Assembly (NCBI GenBank): GCA_004369085.1
Contig: ML210327.1
Coordinates: 1-63,258 of the forward strand
Reading direction: 5' to 3'
DNA: 63,258 nt
DNA from: Coprinopsis marcescibilis
Lineage: Eukaryota > Basidiomycota > Agaricomycetes > Agaricales > Psathyrellaceae
Positions 13,689-26,109 of this stretch are shown in pieces (within the stretch, counting starts at the first letter, position 1; every line of letters begins with the position of its first letter). Under the pieces are notes generated by a model. It made no database searches. It worked only from the letters and a program-made list of their open reading frames with translations, and was not told the DNA's origin. A program made the position numbers and the translations under genes.

Positions 13689-13912
13689 TGTCACGTCACG
13701 GTAGTCAATGGTATGGTTAATTTTTGAAATTGTCACGTCACGTTTGGGTCAAATGGTTACTGGGATATCCAAGTGTCATGCCAAATAAAGCTTCCAAGAC
13801 AAGTCAAAGGCATGGAAAAGAGGAAAAATGTTCCTGTCACGCTGCTCCAGCACCCAATGGTTGTGACAGAACCGAATGGTTATGTCACGCCCGGAACCGC
13901 AATGGTTACAAT
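13689..13912. repeat. Four-copy degenerate motif array (TGTCACG ... AATGGTT)
   Basis: The word TGTCACG begins at 13689, 13731, 13835 and 13883, and each copy is followed within about 30 nt by an ATGGTTA/AATGGTT word. The first two copies carry the longer form TGTCACGTCACG. An extra GAATGGTTATGTCACG overlap joins copies three and four, and GGTTGTGACAG gives a reverse-oriented core. Such arrays can be subterminal repeats of a DNA transposon or a cluster of protein-binding sites. No terminal inverted repeats are visible around it. Confidence 0.55.
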
Positions 13913-14386
13913 TTGTGCACCCTCAGTAGTAGAAGCCATCCCGCTCGCTTCTAGGCGGCCACTTAGCTGACTGATCATCCTCGTAAAAATCAAAAGCTTG
14001 CCTTTTACAACACGATAATCTAAAGACAGGAAGCTGGCCGTAAGTCGTTTCGTTACATATGTAAGTATCAAGAATGCTGACTGGCACGTCTTAATCACAT
14101 TGTGAGGTCGGCCAACCAGGGCTTTACTTCTTTGGAAGCCAGTTTTCCGTTTACGGCATGATGCATGATGCCGGGCGCGCTTAACGTATACAGTTTTGAG
14201 TTTGCAGCGATGCAAGACTATGGGCGCTCGCTAGACCCGTCGGAAGAGTATCATATCCCCCCGAAGATACTCTCTCACAAGGAAGGATAGTCGTCTTGAA
14301 AGGCTCTTGGGATAGAGGGACCCAAGTATATCTGGCTCAACCCACCCACCCAAGCAACTGTAAGCGCCTATTTGTGATCATTCGAC

Positions 14387-14981
14387 ATGGGTGTCCTTGT
14401 TCAGCTTCTCATCTTGGAGTTAAGACCCCAACTATCGGCTAGATTCGACGATCTTTCCGGCATTACTTCTGCTGTAAAGTTGAAGGACATGTCATGCTTG
14501 ACAGCGCTGAGGCTCCGAGTAAGTACGAGAGAGCGGCTTAGACCACTGAAGGATTGCTAACTATGTTCAGCTATGTCAATCCACTGACATCTCTATTGAG
14601 ACTGCGAGCGACACATATAGAAGTATATGTACGTTACTGCCTGATCAAAATTGCTTCCTCCCGCTCAGATAGACTGACGGGATCACCGCATGAACCGACT
14701 CGGCTGTACACGAATAAAGTTACAGGAATGGACCATGCAAGGACCGTGTCGATTTCTTCTCGGGTATGTTGGGCTTGCCTGTTCTAGTAGTCTTGACCTT
14801 TGAATCGTGCTCGCCAATCCGTAGCATCACCTCCCATGAGCAATGGGCGCTTCCACTCCGAATACTTTTGAAACACGCGCCCAACGTATTAACGTACTCT
14901 CAGGAGCTCGCAGCACTCGCAGCACTCTTAGCGCGACATAAATTGGGGGTATGTCTAAAAATGCCGACAGAGGACCAATAA
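14387..14981 (+). CDS. Tentative small spliced gene or gene remnant
   Basis: Four putative exons with GT-AG introns (donors GTAAGT, GTACGT, GTATGT) can be chained from an ATG to a TAA, giving about 140 residues. The N-terminus reads MGVLVQLLILELRPQLSARF and the last exon is Ala/Leu-rich (QELAALAALLARHKLG). The third intron needs an acceptor at CCCATGAG to avoid a stop. I recognise no domain. It could equally be a decayed fragment; codon usage gives no decisive help. Confidence 0.3.
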
Positions 14982-15186
14982 AACGAGACTTTTCTCGGCG
15001 GAACATATCGCTTCAAGCTCGCCGCTGATCACTCTTTTGCGCTATCCCTTAACCCCTTCAACGCACGCCTTGTACCTAGGGTAAGTAGCGCCCAGCCTAC
15101 TACGTAGCAGTTGGCGCACAGGCCGATAACAGACTTCTCCCCTTCACAGCTCGACCCCACAGTCTCATCTTCTGTCCAACACCAAC

Positions 15187-16038
15187 ATGCGCGCTTCCCT
15201 TTCCCAACTTCTTATCTTGCTTTCCGTAGTTGGCGTCCAACGAGTTCTCTCCCTGGAGGAGGGATTCGACTTTGACGCCCGCGCTGTCGGCGGAGCCCTC
15301 AGCTTTGACGATGAGCTGGTCTCACGCGGGTTCTACTACGACGACGAAGAGCTGGCATTCCGCGACTTTTACGACGACGAAGACCTGATCTCTCGGTACT
15401 ACGAGCAGGAGGAGGACCTCTACTCACGATACGTCGTCCCCGCAACCCAGCCGCTAACTCCGGAAGCCATCCAGAAGGAACTGGCAGCCGTCGATCAATC
15501 CCAGATAGGGAGACTCGAGGGGGGTCGGCAGCTCGCAGCACTCGCCTGCTACCAGCGCGCCCGTCTCCTGAACAGCGAAATTGTCAAGAACTCAAAACGC
15601 TTCAAGAACCCGAAACGATGGAGCAGGGCGATGAGGGGTACGATGGCTCACTGCAAGAAAATCCTGTTCAACGATGGATTCAACGGCTCTGGCAAGGGCC
15701 CGCTCGCATCGCCAGCCCTCACCCCGACCTTCAAAGACAAGACCCTCCCCAGTAGAGAAACGTTGCTCAAAGTCATCAAAAAAGTGCCCTACTCCAGGTT
15801 TGTGGCCTCTACGAGTTCAGTAGGGGAGGATATGGAAAAGATAAGGAATTATCGCAAGGCCGAGTATCTCAAAAACTATTGGAAGAGGGTAGCGTCTACC
15901 TTGAACTCCAAAAGTAACGGGTTCAAAGCTGCCAAAAAAAGGTCGGCTGAGTGGGGCACGTTGGCGCGCAAGTACTACAACAAGGTTCTGGGGGTGGGTG
16001 TTGCCAAAAGATTCAGCGCTGGAGGTAGCAAGAAGTAG
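15187..16038 (+). CDS. Secreted charge-segregated protein A (paralogue of 33223-33996)
   Basis: Intronless, 283 residues. Residues 1-22 are a clear signal peptide (hydrophobic core LLILLSVVGV). After FDFDARAVGGA comes an acidic, aromatic segment built from 11-12-residue units, each ending in an Arg: R47, R59, R70 and R81, with blocks such as RDFYDDEDLISR. From about residue 90 (TPEAIQKEL) the protein turns strongly basic (KRFKNPKRWSRAMRG) and ends KRFSAGGSKK. Family not recognised. The layout suggests an acidic pro-region masking a basic mature domain, with periodic Arg residues as possible processing sites; this is inference. The paralogue is on the opposite strand 17 kb away, and the first about 85 residues align almost position by position. 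Confidence 0.85.
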   Translation: MRASLSQLLILLSVVGVQRVLSLEEGFDFDARAVGGALSFDDELVSRGFYYDDEELAFRDFYDDEDLISRYYEQEEDLYSRYVVPATQPLTPEAIQKELAAVDQSQIGRLEGGRQLAALACYQRARLLNSEIVKNSKRFKNPKRWSRAMRGTMAHCKKILFNDGFNGSGKGPLASPALTPTFKDKTLPSRETLLKVIKKVPYSRFVASTSSVGEDMEKIRNYRKAEYLKNYWKRVASTLNSKSNGFKAAKKRSAEWGTLARKYYNKVLGVGVAKRFSAGGSKK

Positions 16039-16242
16039 TGTATTTGCTGTGCGATACATGTTAGCTTGACATCTGTGATGTGATAATCCAATAGGGTGCC
16101 TGGCGCACCAAATTGCTTATCCCCGGCATATTTTGCATTGAGTTTAAATTCATCGCATCAGGAAGTCCATGAGAGTGTTGTACGAAAGTGAATTAAGAAA
16201 TAATATGATACAGGTATCTATGATAGTCTACAGTAAGATGGA

Positions 16243-16696
16243 TCAGAACGCGTTGTTAATTTGCTGCTGGGCTTCTCCTTTTTCATGACGAACGTTGCCT
16301 TCAAGTTTTACATCAGCGTCAAGTAAAAGATAACTTGTTTTATCGGACATACCTGCTGCCTCCTGACTCTTGTCACCAGTGATTGCGCCAACAATAGCGT
16401 CCTTCTTTCCGGTCAAACGGTCGGCAGTGCCCTCAACATAGGCCTTGGCTTGCGCAGCTTTGTATTCCGCCTCTCCAGCGGCGTGCTCTTCCTTGCCAGA
16501 CTGCTGCCATGTCGTGGCGCCGGTGATGTTTCCAACTGCCTCGACGACGGTTCCCTTCACAGAATGAAGTTGGCCATTGACCTTGCTATTGGGGGAGTTA
16601 GCATTCGATGTCCAGCCCGAGCTCGAAATGAATGGCTACTCACGAAGGCTCGCCGGAAGCGATGTTCTGGGCAGATTGTTGAGTAGAAGAAGACAT
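16243..16696 (-). CDS. CsbD-like stress-response protein 1
   Basis: Three exons (16644-16696, 16353-16585, 16243-16298) encode 113 residues, starting [18 protein letters not shown]. The core [19 protein letters not shown] and the run [20 protein letters not shown] match the CsbD-like family, small hydrophilic proteins induced by stress in bacteria and abundant in fungi. The biochemical role is unknown. The second intron splits the codon of the Gly in [11 protein letters not shown], exactly as in the partner gene at 17436-17872. Head-to-head with that partner. Confidence 0.88.
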
Positions 16697-17435
16697 TATA
16701 GATGTTGAGTTGAGTGGGAGTGGGTGGATGTTTAAAAGTTGAATAAGAGCGAGAGATGCTTTAGTTCGGTTGATGCTAAAACTCTTCGAATACGAAGCGC
16801 TTTTATACCTTTCCCCTGCATAGAAAAAACGGATCACCGACGCAACCTCGGAGGCAGAATGTAAGGGCAACAACGTAGAATGTCCATGACGTATTACGAG
16901 CATGCATCAGCAATTGCGAATATTATCAGAGAACCATCGAGTATTCTAGCAACTTCGGGTAATTTGAGCTGCAATGGGCTGCAATCAGTGCAGTTTGGCC
17001 CTTCGGGCTCGGAAAGTGACGTCACATTGCTGAAATAAAGCCGATGGCATCAGATCCAAGCACAGCCAAATAACGCGCTCAGGAGGTCATGACGCGTCCA
17101 ATGACGTATCGCTCCACCGATTTCGACCAATAGGGGGAACAGATCGTGACGCGTATTAGACGCGAAGTCGGCTAACATTATCGGCGGCGTCTGACGAGGA
17201 ACGAAGATCAATGAAGGCCTACCTCAGCCTGTCTCCTGGCGGTTAGCCTTCTAATGCATTATGACAGCCCGCCTAATTCTATCAGTCCTAGTCGTCCAAG
17301 TTCCGGGACCAGCTGGACCAGTCCAATAGCCCTGGAGCCCCTTGACTGGCCCGGATAAAAGGCAGAACGAGTACCGCATACTCATTGAACCCAATACCGC
17401 CAATACCAACCCACCCCTTGTACACCCGAACAGCC
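16697..17435. promoter_or_regulatory. Shared promoter of the CsbD-like pair, with CRE palindrome
   Basis: It contains one perfect CRE-type palindrome TGACGTCA (17017-17024), TGACGTA half-sites at 16887 and 17102, and TGACGCG words at 17090 and 17147. CRE/ATF sites of this kind are bound by Atf1-class bZIP factors in fungal stress responses (established). Binding here is inference. The interval has no coding frame of interest. Confidence 0.55.
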
Positions 17436-17872
17436 ATGTCCGCATTCACCACCAGCCAACCCAGGTAAACCCCTTTCGTTCTCAACATACGTTCCCGAAA
17501 CTTCAGTTAACACAACGAATGTTACTACCAGCAAGACCAGCGGTCAATTCCACTCGATGAAAGGGTCAGCCATGGAAGGCGTGGGCAACATGACCGGCGC
17601 GACCGAATGGCAGCGGGCGGGCAAGGAAGAACACGCCGCAGGCGAGACAGAGTACAAGGCCGCTCAGGCCAAGAACTACGCCGAGGGCACCGCTGACCGC
17701 TTCGGGGGCAAGAAGGACTCGATCATCGGCGCTGTGACCGGTGACAAGTCCCAGCAAATGGAGGGTCCGTTCGTTCTCTCACTAACGTTTCGAGGTTGTT
17801 GACCGGGTTCCCGCAGGTAACGCTCGCAACGAAAAGGGAAGCGCCCAACAGGAGATGAACAAGAACATCTAA
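17436..17872 (+). CDS. CsbD-like stress-response protein 2
   Basis: Three exons (17436-17464, 17532-17764, 17817-17872) encode 105 residues starting MSAFTTSQP. The core MKGSAMEGVGNMTGATEWQR and GKKDSIIGAVTGDKSQ are CsbD-like. Exons two and three are 233 and 56 nt, the same sizes and phases as in the oppositely oriented paralogue. Only exon one differs (29 versus 53 nt). Ends QQEMNKNI. Likely arisen by inverted duplication and co-regulated from the shared promoter. Confidence 0.88.
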
Positions 17873-18077
17873 ACAGTGCTCAGATGTCGTTCCCATTTAC
17901 ATGAAACCTATATATCAAACACATGTCTCTATGATCACGTCTATGATGTTAGTTATAACGCTATGAAAATTATGATTATGCCAACTTCATTCCAACTTGT
18001 ATTCCAACGAAGAGCTCAAAAACAATAAATCAATTACCCTAACACAAAACACAAAACATACATAACTAATACCGCAA

Positions 18078-21000
18078 TCACAGCTCATCAGTAGGCCTAG
18101 CATGTTCCTCTCCAACAGCGTCAGCCGCAGGCGCCTCTTCCACAGGCTCCGGCTCTGTCTTTTCAGCAGAACTACTCCCACCAGCAAGCACATTCGCATC
18201 CGCCGTAGCAAGTCCAGAGCTAATCTTCCCTTCCTCCGCCAACCGCCGCGTGAGACACGCAATCTCCGCATCATATGCTTCCCATTCAGGGATCTGCCTC
18301 GCCCGGGACAACTTGGGCTCTTTCTGTACAGCAAAAATAGGTAGGTCGAATGCACTGAGTAGGTGCGCAAGCGGGGAGAAGGCATGGTATCACTCACGGT
18401 GAGCGGATTCTGGCAGAGATCAATAGTCTTGGCCCTATGCAACCGATCTTTGCTACCTAGAAAACAGTCAGACGAGCTTCCAACGAGAAAGAGGCGCACA
18501 TACACCAAGTCTCGCACTAGAGATCCACAAAAAAGTCAATCAGAAAACCAAAAATTACGCACAGCATGCCGAATACGCACCCAAAGCCAATCTTCATGCA
18601 AGGAGAACTGTATAACCAATCAGCATACTCCAAGACGAATCACGGAGAAAATCGACGTACGATGGGAACCTGCCTCTGCAGATTATTCGGTAAATCTATC
18701 ACACCACACTCAGTTCACAAAACACCAACACCAACCAAGACAAACCCACCTTGATCGAGGTTAGCAAGCGAATTAGGATCCGCAGACAGGCCCTGATACT
18801 GCTGACGAAGGATATCACCCGCAGCCATCTAAGCATACACATATCAGTCCCCCACCCTCACCCAAAACCCAATCCACATACCTGCCTAAACTTGACCAAA
18901 TCGATAACATACAGCGCACTGCCCAAGCACAACCCAATCAACACCACCCACACCCAAAATAGACACCCACTCACCTAATATGATACGGCTTCCCCATCAA
19001 AAAGTCCTTCCAATACCCCGTCTTCCAAAACCTAAACCCCTCCATATCGGTGTTATCATCCCCCATCGGCGTATACCCATACGGCGCCCCCTGCATATCA
19101 AGGTCAACCAGCTCCTTCAAATCCGCACGCACAATCTGGTCCGCATCCACAAAGATAACCTTCTTGAGGTCCATCGGGAACAAAACATCAAGGAAGAGTA
19201 TCTTGTACGCCCAGATTATCCGCTGCTTCTCCGTCTGCGCGCGCAGCCACGAAGGCCATCGGTAGGTCACCAGCTCATAGTCGAAATTGTACTCTGCCGC
19301 CATATGTGGGATGAATTCCTAGAGCACGCGAACGTGTTAAAAAAATCGGGGTGGGGAGAGGAAAGGAAGGAAATGCTCACGAGGAACGAAGGCGACAAAA
19401 AGTTTTCAATGAACCAAAACTTGACGGTATGATTCGTATTCTTGAGCACACTCAAGATCATAATCGACGCGAACCGCTACTCATCCCCACACAATCAGCA
19501 CCCACCTCCACCAAAAACAAAAACCCCACATACCTCATACAACAGACCAGACGCGACAGTAAAGATATTAATCTCCGCCTGCTCCTTCTTCACCATCGCA
19601 ACCCCCGTCTCCTCCTTCCTAGTCGTAAACATAGCCTTGACCCTACCAAACGCACATCAGCACTAAGCCCAACAACCCAACCCAAAAATACAAATAAAAA
19701 CCCACTTGTTCGAAAACCCACTCAAAACTCCCCCACCAACCTCCTCCTCCCCATCCTCCAACACATCCTCCTCCTCCATCCCCTTATTCCTCCTCAACCT
19801 CGGGAACAGCGTAACACCCTCAAAATCAACCAACGCAACTCGATTCCCCACCTCCTCCACACCCGGACTCTCCCACCCCACACCCCCCGCACTCTCCATC
19901 CCAAACACCCGCCGCCCGCGCCCCGCCCGGATCTCAAGCCCATACACCCCAGGGTTCAGCCGGAACTGAAAGTACCCCAGGTTGGCGACGACGAGCGTGT
20001 CCTGGACCGGCACGCTCCTCCCCTCGCTCGTCGTCACCACCTGCAGCTGCACACCCCGCGGCGGGGACTGCGTCGCCACTTCCCGCGCGTGCCCTTCGAT
20101 CAGCAGCGCGTCGAGCGAGAAGATGGCGGAGAGGGACGTGTCGGGGGGGAAGAGCTGCCCGAGCTGGATGTTGTCCAGGTCGTAGCGGGATTCTTTCGGC
20201 CGCACGAGCCAGGATGCAGGGACGTCCATCGCGAGGGTATAGATGGGGTCAATGGGCAGGTTGTTGAACACAATCTGGGATGGGATCTCTTGGCTGGGTA
20301 GGGATATCGTCAGTAGATGCTCTAGCAATGAAGGGGAGCAGAACCTACCCATCTGTGTCGAAAGAAAGAGACGAAAGGAGGTTGTACCGATAGAATCTCT
20401 TCAAAGGCAGCTAGAACAAAATAGCATGAGCATAATCCACTCGCACAAGACAGAAAATGGGGAACCCACCTCGGCATATTTATCAGGATTTAATTGAACC
20501 TGAATGAACACATCTGGGATGTTCGCCAACCACTGCACCACGCTCGCCCACTTTTGGCCGGTCCCACTCAGCGGGTCGACCAAGAACACGAGGTGATACA
20601 ACGCATTGGATTTATCGCCAAACTCAAACGCCCTATACCATCAAAGAGAGACATGAGCGCACTGCAACCCACCAAAACCCAATAAAACGCACGTATAATT
20701 AGAATCCAACATCTCCCAAGTCTTCTGCCTGGGTCTAGGCGGCGTATCAAACATCCCCGTCTCACTCGGATCCTGAACCTGACTCCACGCAATAATCGAA
20801 CTCGCAACCGCAGCCGCATCCGAGAACCTATCCCTACCAAACAAAACTCGCAATCAGCATTTTCGCACAATTAACATCCAAACCCAAATCAAAATCACTC
20901 ACCGATCCTGCATATCAACCCCAAGCTCAACCAACGCACCAACAACAGGTCCCGTCCGCTTCCGCATCTCATACTCCTCCAACGTCTCAAACTCAAACGC

Positions 21001-24000
21001 CCCAAACTCCCCATCCTCAATCGGGCCCACAACCCGGCCATTGATCACAACCGCGCTCTCGCCCGGCTTCACACCCGCCTCGCGCGCGAACAAGCGGCTC
21101 GCCTTGAGGTGTGCCTGCATCTTCCCTTGCGTGAACTCTGCGTCATTTGTACCAGCAGTAAGTCGCGCGATCGCGTCTTTAACGCCAGACGAGGTGGGAA
21201 GAGAAGACGAGAACACCTCGGCCAGATCACCACGACCCGCCTCCCGCAGCAGCTCCTGCACCACAACCCTCGAAACAACCGCATTGCGCGAACCAGCCTT
21301 TACAGCATCCAATTCCGCCGGATTCGGCACAAACGTGATCCTCGACGCGGCCCCATCTCGTTCCTACCAAAACACACAACACATAAACGAACTTGGCTCG
21401 ACGACTTGCAGAGAGAGAGATAAAACATACCGTGGACTTGAGAGCCTCAGCAGCCAACACCCTCCCACCCTCCGCATCAAAATCACCCAGCACAAACACG
21501 CTCAACACCGGTGCGTCCCTCTCCTTCTCCTCCGCATTCACTTTCGGATACACATACCCCCCCGCACCAACAACACCCACCCGCTCACCCACCTCCCCCA
21601 AATTCACAATCCGCACATCCGCGCGGGTCTTGGGGAACACATACCGGTTCCTCTTCCTATTCGTAGTCGGCAGGTCGTAAAAGTGGTTGCCGAGCCCTTC
21701 GTTGCGGAGGATGTCGTCCGTCAGCTGTCCTCTATACACCTAAATGCAAGTCAATTAGAGATGTATAGAGGATGTCTATGAAACGCACTACCTTTTCCAT
21801 AAAATACTGCTGGTGTTCCATAGCATCCGACTGCAGCCCTTTCAAAAAATTCTACACAAAACGTTCCATCAGTCCCCATCTCCAGAAGGTACCAAAAACA
21901 CACACCCCATCGAACGGATAATGCTTCCCATTGAAAAACGCATGTCCCTCCTTGGCGCCCTTTAACGAGGTCTCAAGCCTGCGATGATACTCTCCCAGCT
22001 GTCTTTCCACGCTCGGCCACTCCACACCCTCGCCCTGAGTTTCCCCCTCTACCGGGGCTATCGGCGGGGGCAAGGTGAATTTGCCCTGAAGGACATCGCT
22101 CAAGCTCGCCGCCACCTTGTCAGGCTCGTCAACCAGCTCAGCCTCAGCCAGCTCCTCATACGCCTTCGCAACAGCCTTCCAGTCGACATTTGTGACAAGC
22201 GGCGGGTCCTGTGGCTGGAGATCCGGCTGGGCGAGCTTTCGCAGGAAACCCAACGTCTTCTTCCGCCCGTAATTCTTGATGAGGTGGTAGAACAGCCTCG
22301 CCATCTTCTTGCCTATAAATCAGCTATTGAGTATACTATATCATCAGGCGTCGAAGTGGACTTGGGACTCACCATCCTCAGTCTCAACGATAGGCACCAC
22401 ACCAAACCTAAACGGCAGACCGCGTTCGATGATGTTGGATACGGGCCCCACAATGAAATTCACAGCCCCAACCTGCGAGAGATCCAACGCAAGCACAGTA
22501 TTAAACAAATTCGCCTTGACAGACGGGAACTGCCCAGGGTACATCGGGCGTATCAGCTAAACCAGCACCCAAAAAGTCCAGTCAGCACCTAGCACAGTAC
22601 ATCCACACCAAAACCCACATACCGTATGCAAAGTCGGACTCCACCCCGCATACCTCGCGTCCTTTTCCAGATCGTTCCAATAAACAACCAACCCGCCCCC
22701 CTCAGCTCTATCACTCGCATCATACAGCACATCCGCGCCGCCCGCCTCCCGCTGCGCACCCGCCACCGCAGGATGCGTCAACACCCCAAACGCCTGCTGC
22801 CTGCTCAGCCCAACGGCTTCCAGCCCCACCATCAGCGTCCGCTCCTTCTTCAGCAGCCGCAGCAGGGGCAGCGGCTCCACATCGTGGTTCTCCACCGCCA
22901 CTCCATTCAGCCACAGCACGTTCACCCCCCGTTTGGCTTTGAGGCTGTTGGCGTGCAACTCGTCCGAGATGCTGCTGTTGGCGCTGACGCGCCGCGCGAG
23001 GCTGGTGGCGTAGCGCGGAAAGTCCTGGGAGAGCTGCAGGAGGGTGTCGAGTGGGCTGGGCGAGGACGCGATGAGCTGTGCGGCTTTCGCACCGAGGTCT
23101 GTGTGACGTTTATCAGTTAATATAGGACATGGGGCAAGGATGTAGAGTAGAAAGACGCACCCTCGATCTCCTCCTTGGTCAACGCGACGCTGGCGTCCGG
23201 GGCACTGTCGTCGAGCGGAAAGGTCTCAATGAGGGCCTGGACCGGGTCCAGCAGCTCCTCGCCCTCCAGCTCATCATCCTTGGTACTTTGCTGCCGTTTC
23301 CCACCTGAGAACCGATCGTCCAACGCGAGGTAGTCCATCTTTTTGAGGTCCAGGCTGACGCCGTACCCCGACAGATTCGTTCGTCGGCCGTTCTCGCGGT
23401 GGGGTGGGGGGATGTGCCGGAGGACGTACTCAACGCGGGGGTCGTCCTGGCTGGCGAGGGCGTAGAGGTAGGTATGGAGGGCGCGGAAGTTGGGCGACGG
23501 GAGGGAGACGTAGAGGATGGCTGTCCTAGCTGGTTTGGACACCAGCTGCTCCGAGGGCGGGTAGGCGTGGTCAAAGGAAAGCGCTTCAGGCCGTGGGTAG
23601 GCACTATACAGCTTTATTTAGCAAACGCTTGAAATTGCAATATACATACGATACACACCCAGTTCCGATTGTCTCTGTCCCAGCCAGTTTCTTGAGCGTG
23701 TCGACATCACACACAACCTCGCCGTACCAGTCGACCCACGACCCGCCGTTGCATGCCAGTGTCTTGTTCACATAGCTCGTGTAGTAGTTGTAGAACGCCT
23801 CGATCTTGGGTGAAGCAGCGTGCAGAGCCAGCTGGAGCTCGACGTTGCTGAGCGAGCCCGGTTTCGCGAACAGGCCCTTGGAGACTGCAACTTTGAGAGA
23901 GGCCTGGTGGATGGCTTCAGGCGAGAGGCTCGTCGATGAATGCAGCACTTCCGGGTCCGTTATCAGGTCCAAAAACGGGAAGAACGCATCTGGGTTCTCT

Positions 24001-24193
24001 AGCCCGACCGTTTCTCTGTCAAGCTGGTCAGTAGGGGACTGAAAGCAGCAATACGAAATGCGTACAAGATTTCAATAAGCACAGGCGGCGCTGGCCATGA
24101 CGTCCTCAGCGAGACCTGGACCGGAGGACTCGAGGCCGCGACAGAGAGCGAGGCATACGCTGCCAGAAAAAGAGAGTGCAGAGGACGCTTCAT
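18078..24193 (-). CDS. UDP-glucose:glycoprotein glucosyltransferase (UGGT)
   Basis: The ER folding sensor that re-glucosylates misfolded N-glycoproteins so that they re-enter the calnexin cycle. The start [20 protein letters not shown] is a signal peptide. A long N-terminal region of thioredoxin-like domains follows, then a beta-rich region with the conserved block [20 protein letters not shown]. The C-terminal GT24 catalytic domain is clear: [39 protein letters not shown] (the DxD metal site) and [20 protein letters not shown]. It ends ARPTDEL, an HDEL-variant ER-retention signal. The gene is split by many short introns; some exons near the catalytic C-terminus encode only 10-15 residues. 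All expected blocks are present in order, so the gene looks intact. I have not fixed every internal junction. Confidence 0.93.
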
Positions 24194-24769
24194 AAAGCGA
24201 TACTCTTGCGTTTGCAGTTTAGTTCATGTAACGAATTTCAGATTTATCGTCGTCCTTGGGACACGTCGCTTGCACGTCGGTGGCTTCTCTCGCTCACACC
24301 CGGCCCGTCCATCCCAAGCCATCACATACTTATTGCCACCGAGGCAAACTGAGCGCTCAATTCAATAATGTTGTAGCGACGTCGATGCCCAGAACTTCAC
24401 GTCAAATTGCGTTTGCCAGACGATCTCGCAGTCTTGCCGTCTCGCCAACTGCTCCGTTTTACATCGATTATCCGTCTCTATTTCGCGATTGTACAGTACA
24501 TTGCTCCGATGCACGGTGTCACTGTCGGATCTTTGATCAGTGCTCTTGGCCGCTTAATTCTGGAGCCTCTCAGTTCTGGTCACTGTCTTAATGACGATCC
24601 ACCATCGCTTCTTCGAGCGGCTGCTTATATTTTCGCAGTCATTTGGCTGCAGATGGCGCTGGTAGCCTGGTCCTACTTGTTCCAACGTTGAGGCCGGTTG
24701 TCCGGTTGACAGCAAAGTCGTGTATCGTGTTCATGAGTTCGGTCATGCTTTGTCCGCTCCAGTAGACGG
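24194..24769. other. Intergenic, UGGT upstream region
   Basis: Holds the UGGT promoter. Short frames only; nothing else recognised. Confidence 0.4.
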
Positions 24770-25305
24770 CTAGCGTATAAAAGCCATTGATTGAGCGTTC
24801 CACTTCTCTGCAATATGCGCGGGGACGTCCTGCAATGGAATTTCCACTTCCGCGTGGAAAGTGTGGTCAAATTGCGTTTGACGTACTTGCCCAATGCCAT
24901 AGTACCTCGGTCGACGTCTGCGATTGTGGCGATGTTTTGTGGATCGACATTTTGTTAGATGGTGTTCCGTCCATGTCATTATTATGGGATTGTTCTTACC
25001 TTGCTTCGCTAGCGACGAGCGTTAGCTTGGGATATAACGACGTCAACCCGCGGTGTGATATGTGATTCATGAACGTCGTCGAGTGGAAGAATAGGAGGGG
25101 TAAGACGGCGTCGGTTGCCAACGATTGAATGAGGTTGATTCGTTGTCCTGTCGTCCAATGCAAACAATCGACGGTGTCGATGCCGTTGAGGTCGCCGTAG
25201 GCGTAAGTGGTAATTTTGTTGGGTGAGGGCACGTCGACAGGGCCCAAATCGATGGTCTCGTAGCCGCAAGTGCGAAAGAACATGATCACATCGCTTCGTC
25301 GAACA
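24770..25305 (-). pseudogene. Relic of an unrecognised spliced gene
   Basis: The minus strand carries a coherent exon of about 97 codons with normal protein-like composition (MFFRTCGYETIDLGPVDVP, FFHSTTFMNHISHRGLTSLY). It ends at a good donor, GTAAGA. A later segment (HTFHAEVEIPLQDVPAHIAEKW), reached through an acceptor after CAATCGCAG, also reads as protein before a stop near 24770. Upstream of the first segment the frame is closed and no start is evident. It therefore looks like the 3' part of a gene, truncated or mobile in origin. No family is recognised. Confidence 0.4.
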
Positions 25306-26109
25306 CTACCTCAATAAAAATCGAGGTCGCAACAGACGGATCGAATCGAGAACAAGACTCGCGAGTGGCGGAGAGACAACGTCGAGAATCAGTAGCCGAG
25401 CAACGCCGAGCGGACCGAAGAGGCGGGGGCCGTGAAGGTCACGGAGTAGGATGACAAAAAACCATACACTAAAGTTCCGGGAATTAGATACAATACGGAT
25501 GTAAAGACCCAAGCAGCGTTCTTTCAAGTTTCTATTCTTGGCAGTGATGACGAGGGCCGCAGAAAAAGTTTCACTTTCGCTTCGGCCTCGACGGCTACGC
25601 CTGTCATAGCTACATGCATGGGAAGTAGAAAACCCAAACTTCCTCAGGTCTCTTGCATCGTACTCGTCTTCAACGTGTGGCTACTGAGCTCTACTCCAAT
25701 ACGAAGCCCAAGCACTCCTTAGAAGCACTCGGCAAACGGGGAATTAGCTATTCACCTGGTAGGTTCAACGGATTAGCGCTTAGCAACGAGCGACATTAAC
25801 TTTCCTGCCGTGGGAGCAATCTAATCAGACATAAAATACTATGGAAGATCCCATACAAATACGTACACTGCTGACTGATCCTACAACCATTCACCCAAGC
25901 TCACCCGTTTCAAACTTTGTCTTCGAACAGTCTACGTAAAATTCCACAGACTTAGTAATCAATGGGTCGTTCTCTCGTCTCATCGAGTTGACAGATTTAA
26001 ATGGGCCTTGGGCTCAATAATATATAAACACAGTCTACAGACTAGTGCATACCAGTAAAGAACACACACATACCAACTCACCCACTCAACCAACCAGAAC
26101 TTAGAAACC
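25306..26109. other. Intergenic, oxidoreductase upstream region
   Basis: Has an Arg-rich low-complexity stretch near 25310-25440 that reads open on both strands, and probably the promoter of the next gene near 26000-26090 (AATATATAAACAC at 26018). No gene called. Confidence 0.4.
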
